A stretch of 64,000 bases of DNA from Clostridia bacterium. Lineage in GTDB: Bacteria; Bacillota; Clostridia; Oscillospirales; Acutalibacteraceae. The translations under genes were made by a program, and so were the position numbers. The notes below the pieces were generated by a model. It had not been told where the DNA came from, searched no databases, and saw only the letters and a program-made list of their open reading frames with translations. The stretch covers positions 1-64,000 of the forward strand of contig JAFQRY010000033.1 in assembly GCA_017409845.1 (NCBI GenBank). Reading direction: 5' to 3'. Shown here in pieces: positions 1-8,691 of the stretch (within the stretch, counting starts at the first letter, position 1; each line of letters starts with the position of its first letter).

Positions 1-86
1 ACATACTCAAATTAATCTTCAAGGGTTTTTCTTGAATCGTTGTTTAATTTTCAAGGTGCGTTTCTCTCCGCTCTCTTGCGGAGTGC
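1..86 (-). other. Leader of an rRNA operon (16S gene lies left of the window)
   Basis: Read on the - strand from the promoter at 93-121, this stretch contains a GC-rich hairpin (CTCCGC/GCGGAG, about 65-83) and then a CCTTGAAAATTAAACAACG-like segment. That segment resembles the 16S leader of many Clostridia and Bacilli, where a CTTTGAAAACT-type sequence precedes 16S rRNA. No mature rRNA sequence is inside the window, so the assignment rests on the leader and promoter only. Confidence 0.65.
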
Positions 87-92
87 TCGACT

Positions 93-121
93 ATAATATC
101 AAATTCATCCCCGTTTGTCAA
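93..121 (-). promoter_or_regulatory. Strong rRNA-type promoter with A-rich UP element
   Basis: On the - strand a perfect TTGACA (116-121) and TATTAT (93-98) are separated by exactly 17 bp. Upstream (122-150) is an A-tract-rich segment like an UP element. The start region reads ATATTATAGTCGAG, which is shared with the promoter at 22879-22907. Confidence 0.8.
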
Positions 122-449
122 CACTTTTTTTCAACTTTTTTCTTTCAGTTGTCAACCGCTCCGTGTGTTTCTCGATTGCCCCTCGCCCCGATTCCCTTGT
201 CTGTCAACGGGTTTTCCGTTGTCATCTTTTATTAAGATTATTATTTCTCCTTCAGTCCTACGGACAGCTTCCTCATCATAGGAAGCTCAAGGAGTAAACA
301 ATATTATACAGATAATATATGCCGGAGTAATCTGCGGTCGTCCTCAGGTTGACCCTACGGTGGGTGCTTCAGTTTGTATTACATTTATGTTTGTTTTTGA
401 AACGGTGGACGATTCACGGTTCGCATGAATACTTACGCATTCATCAATT

Positions 450-521
450 CTCAGTCTTGCTTCGCTCGACAGCGATTTGGCTCCCTCGTGAGGGAGCTGG
501 CGAGCGAAGCGAGACTGAGGG
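450..521. repeat. Modular palindromic repeat, copy 1
   Basis: Outer arms CTCAGTCTTGCTTCGCTCG (450-468) and CGAGCGAAGCGAGACTGAG (501-519) pair with one wobble. An inner hairpin GCTCCCTC-GTGA-GGGAGC sits at 480-497. The blocks GGCTCCCTCGTGAGGG and GCGAGACTGAGGGAGTTA recur at 58490-58593, so this is a dispersed element. Confidence 0.8.
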
Positions 522-625
522 AGTTAACAAAGGAGCCGATATTCAAAGCAACATTATATAAAATCGGAGCGAAGCAACCCTTGATTACACATTGCGAATT
601 GTGAATTATGCGTTTTATTCGAATC

Positions 626-647
626 GGGACGGCACATAGGCCGTCCC
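626..647. repeat. GC-rich hairpin repeat
   Basis: Perfect 8-bp arms GGGACGGC/GCCGTCCC are followed by CCTACG. A related hairpin ending in CCCTAC lies between acn and icd (2778-2797). It could be a relic of an intergenic mini-repeat. Confidence 0.5.
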
Positions 648-769
648 CTACGATTAAAACCTGCTGATATTTATGTTTTCGGCAAGCTACTGTGATATTT
701 CTAATTAATTATTGTATATTAAATTCAATATTTGTTATAAAAAAACATTATATTATGTCGCTTTTGCTC

Positions 770-799
770 TTGACTTATCCGACCATATTGCAATATAAT
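770..799 (+). promoter_or_regulatory. Promoter of acn-icd
   Basis: TTGACT (770-775), 18-bp spacer, perfect TATAAT (794-799). It would give a leader of about 30 nt before the acn ribosome binding site. Confidence 0.75.
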
Positions 800-836
800 T
801 TATTACATATTGTTTTATACACAGGAGGATAATATC

Positions 837-2771
837 ATGGGAATGACTATTGGTCAGAAGCTGATAAAGAGCCATCTTGTCAGCGGCGAAATGATCCCCG
901 GCACTGAAATTGGTCTTAAGATTGACCAGACTCTCACTCAGGATGCTACGGGTACAATGGCATATCTTGAATTTGAAGCAATGGGCGTTGAAAGAGTACG
1001 CACGGAGCTTTCTGTTTCATACATCGACCACAATACTCTGCAGAACGGCTTCGAAAATGCAGATGATCACAGATTTATTCAAAGCGTCGCAAAGAAAAGA
1101 GGTCTTCTTTTCTCAAAGCCCGGTAACGGCATCTGCCATCAGCTTCATCTTGAACGCTTCGGCAAGCCCGGCAAAACATTAATCGGTTCAGACAGCCACA
1201 CTCCCACAGGCGGCGGCATAGGTATGCTTGCAATCGGTGCAGGTGGACTTGACGTTGCTGTTGCAATGGGCGGCGGTACATATTATACAACAATGCCCAA
1301 GATGACACTTGTCCGTCTTTCGGGCAAGCTTTCACCCTGGGTAGGTGCAAAAGACATCATCCTTGAAGTTCTCAGAATTATGAGTGTAAAGGGCGGTGTC
1401 GGTAAAATCATTGAATACGGCGGAGAAGGTGTTAAAACCCTTTCTGTTCCCGAAAGAGCAACTATTACAAACATGGGTGCGGAGCTCGGTGCAACAACAT
1501 CCGTATTCCCCTCAGACGAAACAACAAAGGCATTCCTCAAGGCACAAGGCAGAGAAGAAGACTGGACAGAGCTTCTTCCTGATGCTGATGCCGAATATGA
1601 TGAAATCATTGATATTGACCTTTGCAAGCTTGCGCCCATGGCTGCTATGCCTCACATGCCCGACAATGTAAAGACAGTTGAAGAAATCGGCAATATCGAA
1701 ATCAGCCAGGTATGCATCGGTTCATGCACAAACTCATCACTTCTTGACCTTCTCAAGGTTGCAGCTATTCTTAAAGGTAAGAAGGTTGCTCCGAATGTGA
1801 GCCTTACCATTTCACCGGGTTCAATGCAGGTTCTCAACATGCTTTCACTCAACGGTGCACTTTCGGATATTCTCTGTGCAGGTGCAAGACTTCTTGAATG
1901 CTCATGCGGTCCCTGCATCGGTATGGGTCAGTCACCACAGTCAAAGGGCGTTTCACTCCGTACCTTCAACAGAAACTTTGAGGGTCGCTCCGGCACTGCA
2001 GATGCGGGAATTTATCTTGTAAGCCCTGAGGTTGCAGCTGCATCGGCTATCACAGGATATCTCACAGACCCCAGAACACTCGGCGAGATGCCCGAAATCA
2101 ATATGCCCGAGCGTTTTATCATCAACGACAACATGATTGAACTTCCCGCTTCGGTTGAAGAGGCTGACAGCGTCGAAATCAAATACGGTCCCAACATCAA
2201 GCCCTTCCCCACAAGCGTTGAGCTTCCCGAGGATATCGAAGCTCCCGCAATCCTCAAGGTTGGTGATAACATCACAACCGACCATATTATGCCTGCAGGT
2301 GCAAAGATTCTTCCCTACCGCTCAAACATCCCCTTCCTTTCAAACTTCTGCTTCAAGCAGTGTGACGAGCACTTTGCAGAACGCTGCAAGGCTGCAGGTA
2401 AAGGCTTCATCATCGGCGGTGCAAACTACGGTCAGGGTTCATCAAGAGAACATGCTGCACTCGTTCCTCTTTATCTCGGAATCAAGGCGGTTATTGCAAA
2501 GTCATTCGCAAGAATCCATTGTGCCAACCTCATAAACGCAGGCATCATGCCCTTCACCTTTGCAAATCCCGATGATTACGACAAGATTGACACCGATGAT
2601 ATGCTTGCACTCAAGGGAATCCGTGAAAGCATAAAGAACGGCTCGAAGGTTGTTCTTGAAAATCTCACCAAGGGTGAGAAATACGAGCTTGCATATGATT
2701 ATTCCGACAGACAGACTGCTATGATTCTTGACGGCGGACTTCTCAACTACACAAAGAATATCGGCAAATAA
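837..2771 (+). CDS. acn: Aconitate hydratase
   Basis: This is a 644-residue, 4Fe-4S-dependent aconitase that isomerises citrate to isocitrate through cis-aconitate in the cytosol. Visible family marks are the GSCTNSS motif with Cys297, the CSCGPCIG motif with Cys357/Cys360 as the other likely cluster ligands, and the C-terminal swivel domain with GANYGQGSSREHAA. The length fits the short aconitases of anaerobes rather than the roughly 900-residue AcnA type. The start was set at ATG 837, nine bases after AGGAGG; an upstream in-frame TTG lies before the ribosome binding site and is rejected. It is followed by icd after 49 bp, so the pair converts citrate to 2-oxoglutarate. No citrate synthase is in the window. 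Confidence 0.96.
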   Translation: MGMTIGQKLIKSHLVSGEMIPGTEIGLKIDQTLTQDATGTMAYLEFEAMGVERVRTELSVSYIDHNTLQNGFENADDHRFIQSVAKKRGLLFSKPGNGICHQLHLERFGKPGKTLIGSDSHTPTGGGIGMLAIGAGGLDVAVAMGGGTYYTTMPKMTLVRLSGKLSPWVGAKDIILEVLRIMSVKGGVGKIIEYGGEGVKTLSVPERATITNMGAELGATTSVFPSDETTKAFLKAQGREEDWTELLPDADAEYDEIIDIDLCKLAPMAAMPHMPDNVKTVEEIGNIEISQVCIGSCTNSSLLDLLKVAAILKGKKVAPNVSLTISPGSMQVLNMLSLNGALSDILCAGARLLECSCGPCIGMGQSPQSKGVSLRTFNRNFEGRSGTADAGIYLVSPEVAAASAITGYLTDPRTLGEMPEINMPERFIINDNMIELPASVEEADSVEIKYGPNIKPFPTSVELPEDIEAPAILKVGDNITTDHIMPAGAKILPYRSNIPFLSNFCFKQCDEHFAERCKAAGKGFIIGGANYGQGSSREHAALVPLYLGIKAVIAKSFARIHCANLINAGIMPFTFANPDDYDKIDTDDMLALKGIRESIKNGSKVVLENLTKGEKYELAYDYSDRQTAMILDGGLLNYTKNIGK

Positions 2772-2777
2772 AATATC

Positions 2778-2797
2778 GGCGGGTGCAATCCCCCGCC
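2778..2797 (+). repeat. Intercistronic hairpin between acn and icd
   Basis: GGCGGG/CCCGCC arms lie seven bases after the acn stop and 23 bases before the icd start. There is no T-run, so it is not a standard terminator. It may affect mRNA stability or be an inserted mini-repeat. Confidence 0.5.
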
Positions 2798-2820
2798 CTA
2801 CAATACAAGGAGAAATAAAC

Positions 2821-3984
2821 ATGACAGAATTACAGATTAAAGCTGCTGTTGAAAAGTTTGAGGCTCTTATCAGAGAGCAGGACGCAAGAAGCGAAGCTAT
2901 CAAGCAGCAGGGCGATTTTATTGATTATTCAACTCTCGACAAGCTCACAATCGGCGTTTGCGGCGGCGACGGCATCGGTCCCATCATCACAAACGAAGCT
3001 GCAAGAGTTCTTGAATTCCTTCTTAAGGAAGACGTTGAAGCAGGCAAGATTGAGTTCAAAACCATTGACGGTCTTACAATCGAAAACCGTGTTGCAGTCA
3101 ACAAGGCTATTCCCGATGATGTTCTTGAAGAGCTCAAAAAATGCCCCGTTATTCTCAAGGGACCCACAACAACTCCCCAGGCTGGCGATCCCTGGCCCAA
3201 CATTGAAAGTGCAAATGTTGCAATGAGAAAGGCTCTTGACCTTTTTGCAAATCTCCGTCCCGTTAAGGTTCCCGAAGAAGGCATTGACTGGACATTCTTC
3301 CGTGAGAATACAGAAGGTGCATATGCCGTAGGTTCAAAGGGCATCAACGTTACCGATGACCTTGCAATGGACTTTGTTGTTACAACAACAGAAGGCACTC
3401 AGAGAATTGCAAGACTTGCTTATGATTATGCAAGAAGAAACAAGAAAGAAAGAGTTTCAATCATTCAGAAGGCAAATGTCATCAAGACAACAGACGGCAA
3501 ATTCCTCAATCTCTGCAAGGAAGTGGGCAAGGAATATCCCGAAATCACAACCGATGAATGGTATATCGACATCACAACCGCAAAGCTTATTGACAAGAAA
3601 AGAAGAACAGACTTCAAGGTTTTTGTTCTTCCCAATCTTTACGGCGATATCATCACCGACGAAGCTGCTGAATTCCAGGGCGGCGTAGGCACCGCAGGCA
3701 GTGCAAACATCGGCAAGAAATATGCTATGTTTGAAGCTATCCACGGCTCCGCTCCCAGAATGATGAGAGAAGGCAGAGGACAGTATGCGGATCCCTGCTC
3801 AATGCTCCGTGCGGCTGTTATGCTTCTTTCACACATCGGCAAGCAGGCTGAGGCTGACAAGCTTGAAAGAGCACTTGACATCTGCATGTATGAGGAAAAG
3901 AAGCTTAAGATTACAGGCAGAGCAGACGGCGCAACATGCGAGGATTTCGGCAACTATGTTATGGAAACCCTCACAACTCTTTAA
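2821..3984 (+). CDS. icd: Isocitrate dehydrogenase
   Basis: A 387-residue member of the isocitrate/isopropylmalate dehydrogenase family that oxidatively decarboxylates isocitrate to 2-oxoglutarate. Visible features are the nucleotide-binding GDGIGP near residue 50, the substrate motif FFRENTEGAYAV, catalytic Lys/Tyr regions, NLYGDIITDEAA, and EAIHGSAPR near the C terminus. The residues after HGSAPR (MMREGRGQYADP) do not follow the usual NAD or NADP signatures, so I leave the cofactor open. The ATG at 2821 follows AGGAG. It probably shares a transcript with acn and ends at a strong terminator. Its product can feed the glutamate dehydrogenase at 42261. Confidence 0.93.
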   Translation: MTELQIKAAVEKFEALIREQDARSEAIKQQGDFIDYSTLDKLTIGVCGGDGIGPIITNEAARVLEFLLKEDVEAGKIEFKTIDGLTIENRVAVNKAIPDDVLEELKKCPVILKGPTTTPQAGDPWPNIESANVAMRKALDLFANLRPVKVPEEGIDWTFFRENTEGAYAVGSKGINVTDDLAMDFVVTTTEGTQRIARLAYDYARRNKKERVSIIQKANVIKTTDGKFLNLCKEVGKEYPEITTDEWYIDITTAKLIDKKRRTDFKVFVLPNLYGDIITDEAAEFQGGVGTAGSANIGKKYAMFEAIHGSAPRMMREGRGQYADPCSMLRAAVMLLSHIGKQAEADKLERALDICMYEEKKLKITGRADGATCEDFGNYVMETLTTL

Positions 3985-4009
3985 TTTATAATGTAATACA
4001 ATAAAGAAC

Positions 4010-4045
4010 GACCCCCGGGAAGGACAAAATCCTTTTCGGGGGTTT
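4010..4045. terminator. Bidirectional intrinsic terminator
   Basis: The stem ACCCCCGGGAAGGA pairs with TCCTTTTCGGGGGTTT, with T/A runs on both sides. It lies between the convergent icd and the small gene at 4056. Confidence 0.85.
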
Positions 4046-4055
4046 GATGTTTCAT

Positions 4056-4232
4056 TCAATTTACTATCGGTGTTACAACGGGTTTTCCGTCACGGTCAAG
4101 AAGCGGTGTCAAACCGCCTGCATATCCGCTCTGGCAGAAAAGATAATTGATTCCCGTTTCCTTATCAACAAGAATTGAAATACTTCCCAATTCCTGCGAA
4201 TACACTTTTTCAAATCTTTTTTCTTTTGCCAT
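4056..4232 (-). CDS. Small DUF6440-like protein
   Basis: A 58-residue soluble protein of unknown function. The core ILVDKETGINYLF, followed by QSGYAGGLTPLLD, resembles the DUF6440 family as I recall it. ATG 4232 is chosen because AAGGTG stands eight bases upstream; a GTG two codons earlier is too close to that site. The stop is just before the terminator shared with icd. It lies 12 bp downstream of the phosphoesterase gene and is probably co-transcribed with it. Confidence 0.75.
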   Translation of the reverse strand: MAKEKRFEKVYSQELGSISILVDKETGINYLFCQSGYAGGLTPLLDRDGKPVVTPIVN

Positions 4233-4244
4233 ATTCACTTCACC

Positions 4245-5390
4245 TTATTTCTTTTTGATAAGTGCCTTTGCAACACCCGCCGCAACGGTAGCTGCTGTTG
4301 CAACGGTTGCAAGAGCAGTATATTTCTTTTTCTCCAACTCATCTGCATCCCAGAAATAGCGTGCCTTTGCCGCAACTCCCCTGCCGCAAAGCTCGTCGTA
4401 ATTGAAGAAATAAGTCATGTATTCTTCAGGTGCTCTTTCGTCAAACTCAAAAATTCTTACTCCTCTTGTTTTATCACCGTAGCAACGGAAGGAAGCACAC
4501 GAGGACTGAATGAAATCAATCCCTTTATATTTGCCTTCGAAACAGTTTCTGTGGTCGTGGCCCGAAACAAAGCCTTTCACATCTCCGCACTCAAGAGCGG
4601 CATCAAAGAGTCCGCCGTCATCTTCAAGAACGCAGGGCAGCTCACCCATTGAACCTCTTGCAACATCGGGGCGTAGTCTGTAATAACCTCTGTGGGTTTT
4701 AACGGCTCCGATATCATTCTGTCCGCATTGCTCAACAAGATTATAAATCTGCGGAAGCGGAATATGTGCAAACACAAGCGAGGGCACGGGCTCTCCGCCG
4801 TTTTTTTCTTTAAGCTCCGCGGCGGTTTTTTTATACCATTCAAGAGTTTCGGGCTTTATTCCCTGATAGCATTTATCCTCTTTTTTGTCATACCATGCAC
4901 AGTCGAGCATCCAGAAATTGAAAAGAATCTTTTCTCCGTCAGATGAAAGTACGGGTATATTATATGTATCGCAGTCAACCTTGCCGTTTCTCGTATTCAT
5001 AGGCATGCACATGGGGCTCTGACGGTAAATATCCGCCTGCTCATCCTTGGAAACGGCATTCATATCGTCGTGATTTCCGTAAATCATTGCAAAGGGAATT
5101 TTTCTTTCATCGAGCGGCTTTGTTATATGGCGGATTGACTCCTTCATAATCTGAAGGGTCGCCGCCTTGCCGCTTGCAATCTGACGACTTCCGAATCTTG
5201 CATCAAGAAGATGGTTGCCGAGAATATTGTCACCCGTAAAAAGAACAAGGTCGGGTCTGAGCTTGTCATATGCCTTGTTTAGCATATTGACCATTGCCTT
5301 GCGGACATATTTCATATCCTGCGGGTCGCTGACCTGCATAACGATAAGCTTGCCGTCGGGTCTGAATTTTATTTCATTTGTGTTAAGCAT
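4245..5390 (-). CDS. Calcineurin-like metallophosphoesterase with hydrophobic C-terminal tail
   Basis: A 381-residue phosphoesterase with the full two-metal site: SDPQD (Asp22), FTGDN (53-55), YGNHDD (105-109), FAHIP (about 230) and GHDHRN (about 300). The substrate is unknown; relatives act on phosphodiesters or phosphoproteins. The last 28 residues, rich in Ala/Thr/Val and flanked by KKK, look like a membrane tail anchor, so the enzyme may sit on the inner face of the membrane. ATG 5390 follows AGAGGTG. A longer open frame runs back into the neighbouring gene but lacks a ribosome binding site. Confidence 0.88.
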   Translation of the reverse strand: MLNTNEIKFRPDGKLIVMQVSDPQDMKYVRKAMVNMLNKAYDKLRPDLVLFTGDNILGNHLLDARFGSRQIASGKAATLQIMKESIRHITKPLDERKIPFAMIYGNHDDMNAVSKDEQADIYRQSPMCMPMNTRNGKVDCDTYNIPVLSSDGEKILFNFWMLDCAWYDKKEDKCYQGIKPETLEWYKKTAAELKEKNGGEPVPSLVFAHIPLPQIYNLVEQCGQNDIGAVKTHRGYYRLRPDVARGSMGELPCVLEDDGGLFDAALECGDVKGFVSGHDHRNCFEGKYKGIDFIQSSCASFRCYGDKTRGVRIFEFDERAPEEYMTYFFNYDELCGRGVAAKARYFWDADELEKKKYTALATVATAATVAAGVAKALIKKK

Positions 5391-5436
5391 AATTACACCT
5401 CTAAAGTAACAGAGTGCACCCATGTGCACTCCGCTT

Positions 5437-5907
5437 TCAGTTGATAATTCTGAATTTGCCGATAATGGGAAGCTCCTTAGCTTTTCCGTTGTAAGCATTA
5501 AGAATTCCGATTATCATAAGAACGGTTGTAAAAATATTAATCAACGCACCGGCAAGCCAGCCGACATAGGGAATCGAAGTTAAGGCAACGCCGACAACCT
5601 GAACGATAAACAAAAGTATACCCTGATTGGCGTGGTATCTGGCAAACGGCGATTCCTTTGCCGCAAGAAGCGGAACAAGGAAAAGCAGGCTGAGATAAGA
5701 AAGAATTGCCATAACCTTATTTGCCGCAATATCTTCGGCAGTATATTCCGCACTTGTATCGGCGGTATTGGTAAAATCATTGACAAAATCTTCAACTTTT
5801 TTCTGTGCCGCGGAGCTGTCATTACCGTTTTCGGTTTTTGCACCGCAAACAGGACAGAACTTTGCATTTTCATCAATATGATTGCCGCACGAAGGACAAA
5901 TTTTCAT
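5437..5907 (-). CDS. Zinc-ribbon plus DUF4870-type membrane protein
   Basis: A 156-residue protein that starts with a CPSCG-x13-CPVCG zinc ribbon, then a polar linker, then a three-helix membrane domain containing ARYHANQGI. That motif is typical of DUF4870/Tic20-like small membrane proteins. The function is unknown; such proteins are usually predicted to be structural or regulatory. ATG 5907 has AAGGCGG upstream; a GTG two codons earlier is less well placed. The gap to the phosphoesterase gene is 46 bp. Confidence 0.85.
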   Translation of the reverse strand: MKICPSCGNHIDENAKFCPVCGAKTENGNDSSAAQKKVEDFVNDFTNTADTSAEYTAEDIAANKVMAILSYLSLLFLVPLLAAKESPFARYHANQGILLFIVQVVGVALTSIPYVGWLAGALINIFTTVLMIIGILNAYNGKAKELPIIGKFRIIN

Positions 5908-5940
5908 ATTCACACCGCCTTTCTTTTCGCTGTTTTCTGA

Positions 5941-6879
5941 TTACATTTTTGCAAGTCTTTCTTCTCTCTCTTTGAGGAATTTTGACTTTGCGGGCACAAC
6001 ATAGGTCATGCCCTTTTCCACAATTTCAAACGAGGTATCAGTCACATATTTGATTTCGCCGTCAACATTGACCGCAGCGGGTACATCGCTGTGGATAACA
6101 AGCTTTTTGCCTCTCTTGAAATTGGTGATATCCCAGTCAAGATGCTCACCTCTCTTATATTTATTGAGAAGTGTTGCAAGCTTGAGTCTGCTGACGCTTG
6201 CTTCAACAACAACAAAGTCGAGAAGTCCGTCATCAGGCTGTGCAAGGGGAGCTGCCATGAATCCGCCGCCGTACCATCTTGAATTTCCGCAGAAGCAGAA
6301 AAGACAGTCTTTGGTATATGCTTCATCGTCATCAATCTTAATTGTGAACTTATTATGGAATTTTCTCAGAAGTGCATAAAGGCATCCGATATAATATGCT
6401 CCCTCGCCGGTTACAAGAGGAAGCTTTTTGATTTTTCCCTGCATTGCACAAACCTCAGCATCCATACCCATCGAACACTGATTGATAGCAATCTCATCGT
6501 CACACTTGATAAGGTCAAGCTCAACGGGAACACCGTTGACAACATCATCAAGATTCATATAGTCTTCCTTTGTTCCGAAAAGACGGATAAAGTCATTACC
6601 CGAGCCAAGAGGAATAACTGCTACCTGAACATTCTTATTGCCGTATGCACCGTTGACAACCTCATAAAGTGTTCCGTCACCGCCGCATGCATAAAAGCGG
6701 AGCTCCTCTCCCGTCTTTGCTCTTTTCTTTACATAGTTAAGTCCGTCATTCTTCTCTTTGGTGATATAAAATTCATATTCAAGAGAATTCTTTTTGCACA
6801 CTTCCTCGATTTGGGGCTTGATAAAATCAAGAATCTTTCCCTGACCCGCATTGGGGTTGATAACAAAAATATGTTTCAT
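5941..6879 (-). CDS. Diacylglycerol/sphingosine kinase-like lipid kinase
   Basis: A 312-residue YegS/BmrU/DagK-type lipid kinase. Marks are INPNAGQGK near the N terminus, the ATP-binding GGDGT at 66-70, PLGSGNDF around 95, and the C-terminal beta-sandwich with VNVDGE. Proteins of this family phosphorylate diacylglycerol or related lipids at the inner membrane face; the actual substrate is not visible. ATG 6879 follows GGAG by nine bases. It begins 19 bp after the methyltransferase gene. Confidence 0.9.
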   Translation of the reverse strand: MKHIFVINPNAGQGKILDFIKPQIEEVCKKNSLEYEFYITKEKNDGLNYVKKRAKTGEELRFYACGGDGTLYEVVNGAYGNKNVQVAVIPLGSGNDFIRLFGTKEDYMNLDDVVNGVPVELDLIKCDDEIAINQCSMGMDAEVCAMQGKIKKLPLVTGEGAYYIGCLYALLRKFHNKFTIKIDDDEAYTKDCLFCFCGNSRWYGGGFMAAPLAQPDDGLLDFVVVEASVSRLKLATLLNKYKRGEHLDWDITNFKRGKKLVIHSDVPAAVNVDGEIKYVTDTSFEIVEKGMTYVVPAKSKFLKEREERLAKM

Positions 6880-6898
6880 AGCTTCTTTCTCCATCTGT

Positions 6899-8014
6899 TT
6901 ATTTAAAATACATAAACAACTGACACTTTATCATGCCGTTGTAAAGTTTTCTTCTTTTATCGGCTTTTCTTCCGAAAGCCTTTTCAAACTCCTCATCAGG
7001 GCTGATAATGCTGTATGACCAGCCTTTTTTCTGCTCGAAAACCCTGCCGAGAGTTTTATATATTCTCTCGCACTCGGAAATATCAAGCAGTCTTTCGCCG
7101 TAGGGCGGATTACAGATGAGCGTTCCTCTTTCCGTTGCGGGCACAAACGATGCAACATCGCCGACTCTGAAATTAATTCTGGAGTCAACACCTGCTCTCT
7201 GAGCATTAATCTTTGCAATTTCAATCGCCTTTGCATCTATATCGGAACCGAATGCCTCAAAATCGTTGGGTTCTCTTTCAAGGCTCCGTGCTCTCTCTCT
7301 TTCATCTTCCCAGATTTTTCTGTCAATAAAGCCGAAACGCTCCGCAGAGAATCTGCGGTTGATGCCGGGAGCTATGTTTGCCGCCATCATTGCGCCTTCG
7401 ATAAGGATCGTTCCCGAACCGCACATCGGATCATAGAATTTGTGATAGGGTCTGAGGTGCGACAGACTGCAGAGAGCCGCAGCAAGAGTTTCTTTTATAG
7501 GTGCATCATTTGCATCAAGTCTGTATCCCCTCTTGTGAAGTCCGTAGCCCGAGGTATCAATCAGAAGCGAAACCTTGTTTTTCATAATAGAAAACTGAAT
7601 CTGATGAACGGGACCCGTTTCTTCAAACCACTCAATTTTGTATTTTGATTTCAGTCTTTCAACAACCGCTTTCTTGATAATTGCCTGACAGTCACGGGTG
7701 CTGAAAAGGTCGGAATTAATGGAATAGCCTTTAACGGGAAATGCATCAAGTGAGCCTATCCATTTTTCCCATTCAAGAGCCTTTGTGCCCTGAAACAAAT
7801 CTTCAAAGCTGTGTGCCTCAAATGAGCCGACAAGAATCTGAACTCTTTCCGAAAAACGGGAGCAGATATTGACTCTTGCAAGAATGCTTTCGTCACCGCT
7901 GAAAAGAACTCTTCCGTTTTCGGCAACAACATCTCTTGCACCCATATCCTTAAGCTCGCCTGCGATGAGCGATTCAATTCCGAGCAGGCACGGTATAACA
8001 AAATTAATATCCAT
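6899..8014 (-). CDS. THUMP-domain class I rRNA (guanine-N2) methyltransferase
   Basis: A 371-residue RNA methyltransferase of the RlmL-N/YpsC type. An N-terminal ferredoxin-like and THUMP region (about 1-160) is followed by a Rossmann methyltransferase with DPMCGSGTILIEGA (SAM binding) and the catalytic NPPYGERL, which marks N-methylation of guanine. It probably modifies 23S rRNA. The ATG at 8014 follows GGGAG. The upstream hpf gene is on the same strand and 99 bp away. Confidence 0.9.
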   Translation of the reverse strand: MDINFVIPCLLGIESLIAGELKDMGARDVVAENGRVLFSGDESILARVNICSRFSERVQILVGSFEAHSFEDLFQGTKALEWEKWIGSLDAFPVKGYSINSDLFSTRDCQAIIKKAVVERLKSKYKIEWFEETGPVHQIQFSIMKNKVSLLIDTSGYGLHKRGYRLDANDAPIKETLAAALCSLSHLRPYHKFYDPMCGSGTILIEGAMMAANIAPGINRRFSAERFGFIDRKIWEDERERARSLEREPNDFEAFGSDIDAKAIEIAKINAQRAGVDSRINFRVGDVASFVPATERGTLICNPPYGERLLDISECERIYKTLGRVFEQKKGWSYSIISPDEEFEKAFGRKADKRRKLYNGMIKCQLFMYFK

Positions 8015-8113
8015 TGAGTTTCTCCCGTTAATCCAAAAATCTTTATTTACCAAAAAACAGGCGGGAACCGCATGATTCCCGCCGATATTCAGAGTGCTGC
8101 TAAATTCGACAAA

Positions 8114-8644
8114 TTATTCAATCTCAGGTGTGATGAGACCGTAGCCTCCGTCATTTCTCTTGTAAACAACACAAACCTCTCCGATGCTTTCTTCAACGAA
8201 AACATAGAAATTGTGGTCAACAAGATTCATCTGGAGAATAGCTTCTTCAACGCTCTGAGGCTTGAGATTTACCGATTTTTTTCTTACAAGGTCGTATTCA
8301 ACCTCTTCGATTACTGCTTCGGCTTCATCCTCAAAGGCATCAAAGCTTCCCGCACGCATTTTCTTTTCAACACGGGTCTTGTTCTTTCTTATCTGTCTGA
8401 TAAGGGTGTCAACACATTTGTCGAGAGCTTCGTTCATGTTTTCGGCTCTCTCCTGAGCTCTGAAAATCATTCCGTTGTTGTTAACGGTGATTTCAACCGA
8501 TTGTGATGACTTTTCAACAGTTACCGTAATTTTCGCCTCCACATCGGAGCCGAAAAAGCGCTCAATTTTGGCGAGCTTTTTTTCTGCGTGTTCCTTGAAG
8601 GATTCTCTTGGTGAGCACTTACGTCCTGTGATTGTGATTTTCAT
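8114..8644 (-). CDS. hpf: Ribosome hibernation-promoting factor, long form
   Basis: A 176-residue long HPF/YvyD-type protein. The N-terminal RaiA domain (about 1-100, MKITITGRK...) binds the 30S subunit. The C-terminal domain (about 120-176, VRKKSVNLKPQSVEEAI...) dimerises and joins two 70S ribosomes into 100S particles. The long form is typical of Firmicutes. ATG 8644 follows AAGGGG. It has its own AT-rich upstream region with a possible extended -10 promoter, consistent with growth-phase control. Confidence 0.95.
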   Translation of the reverse strand: MKITITGRKCSPRESFKEHAEKKLAKIERFFGSDVEAKITVTVEKSSQSVEITVNNNGMIFRAQERAENMNEALDKCVDTLIRQIRKNKTRVEKKMRAGSFDAFEDEAEAVIEEVEYDLVRKKSVNLKPQSVEEAILQMNLVDHNFYVFVEESIGEVCVVYKRNDGGYGLITPEIE

Positions 8645-8691
8645 ACAGTCATCCCCTTTATTTGCTATTGAAGTATCTTTACTTCGACTTA

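Larger units (their letters stand above)
122..769. other. Gene-free, repeat-rich spacer
   Basis: I see no convincing gene here. The short open frames lack ribosome binding sites and run across palindromes. The stretch holds small hairpins (about 205-222 and 265-288), the large palindrome at 450-519, and a GGGACGGC/GCCGTCCC hairpin at 626-647. The last resembles repeats scattered in related genomes. Confidence 0.6.

Noticed and set aside
122-200. Additional TTGACA copies upstream of the rRNA promoter as tandem promoters
   Set aside because: No -10 elements at proper spacing; the A-rich DNA there looks like an UP element.
32-561. Several open frames of 60-70 codons at the left edge
   Set aside because: They lie antisense to the rRNA promoter and leader or across palindromic repeats, with no ribosome binding sites.
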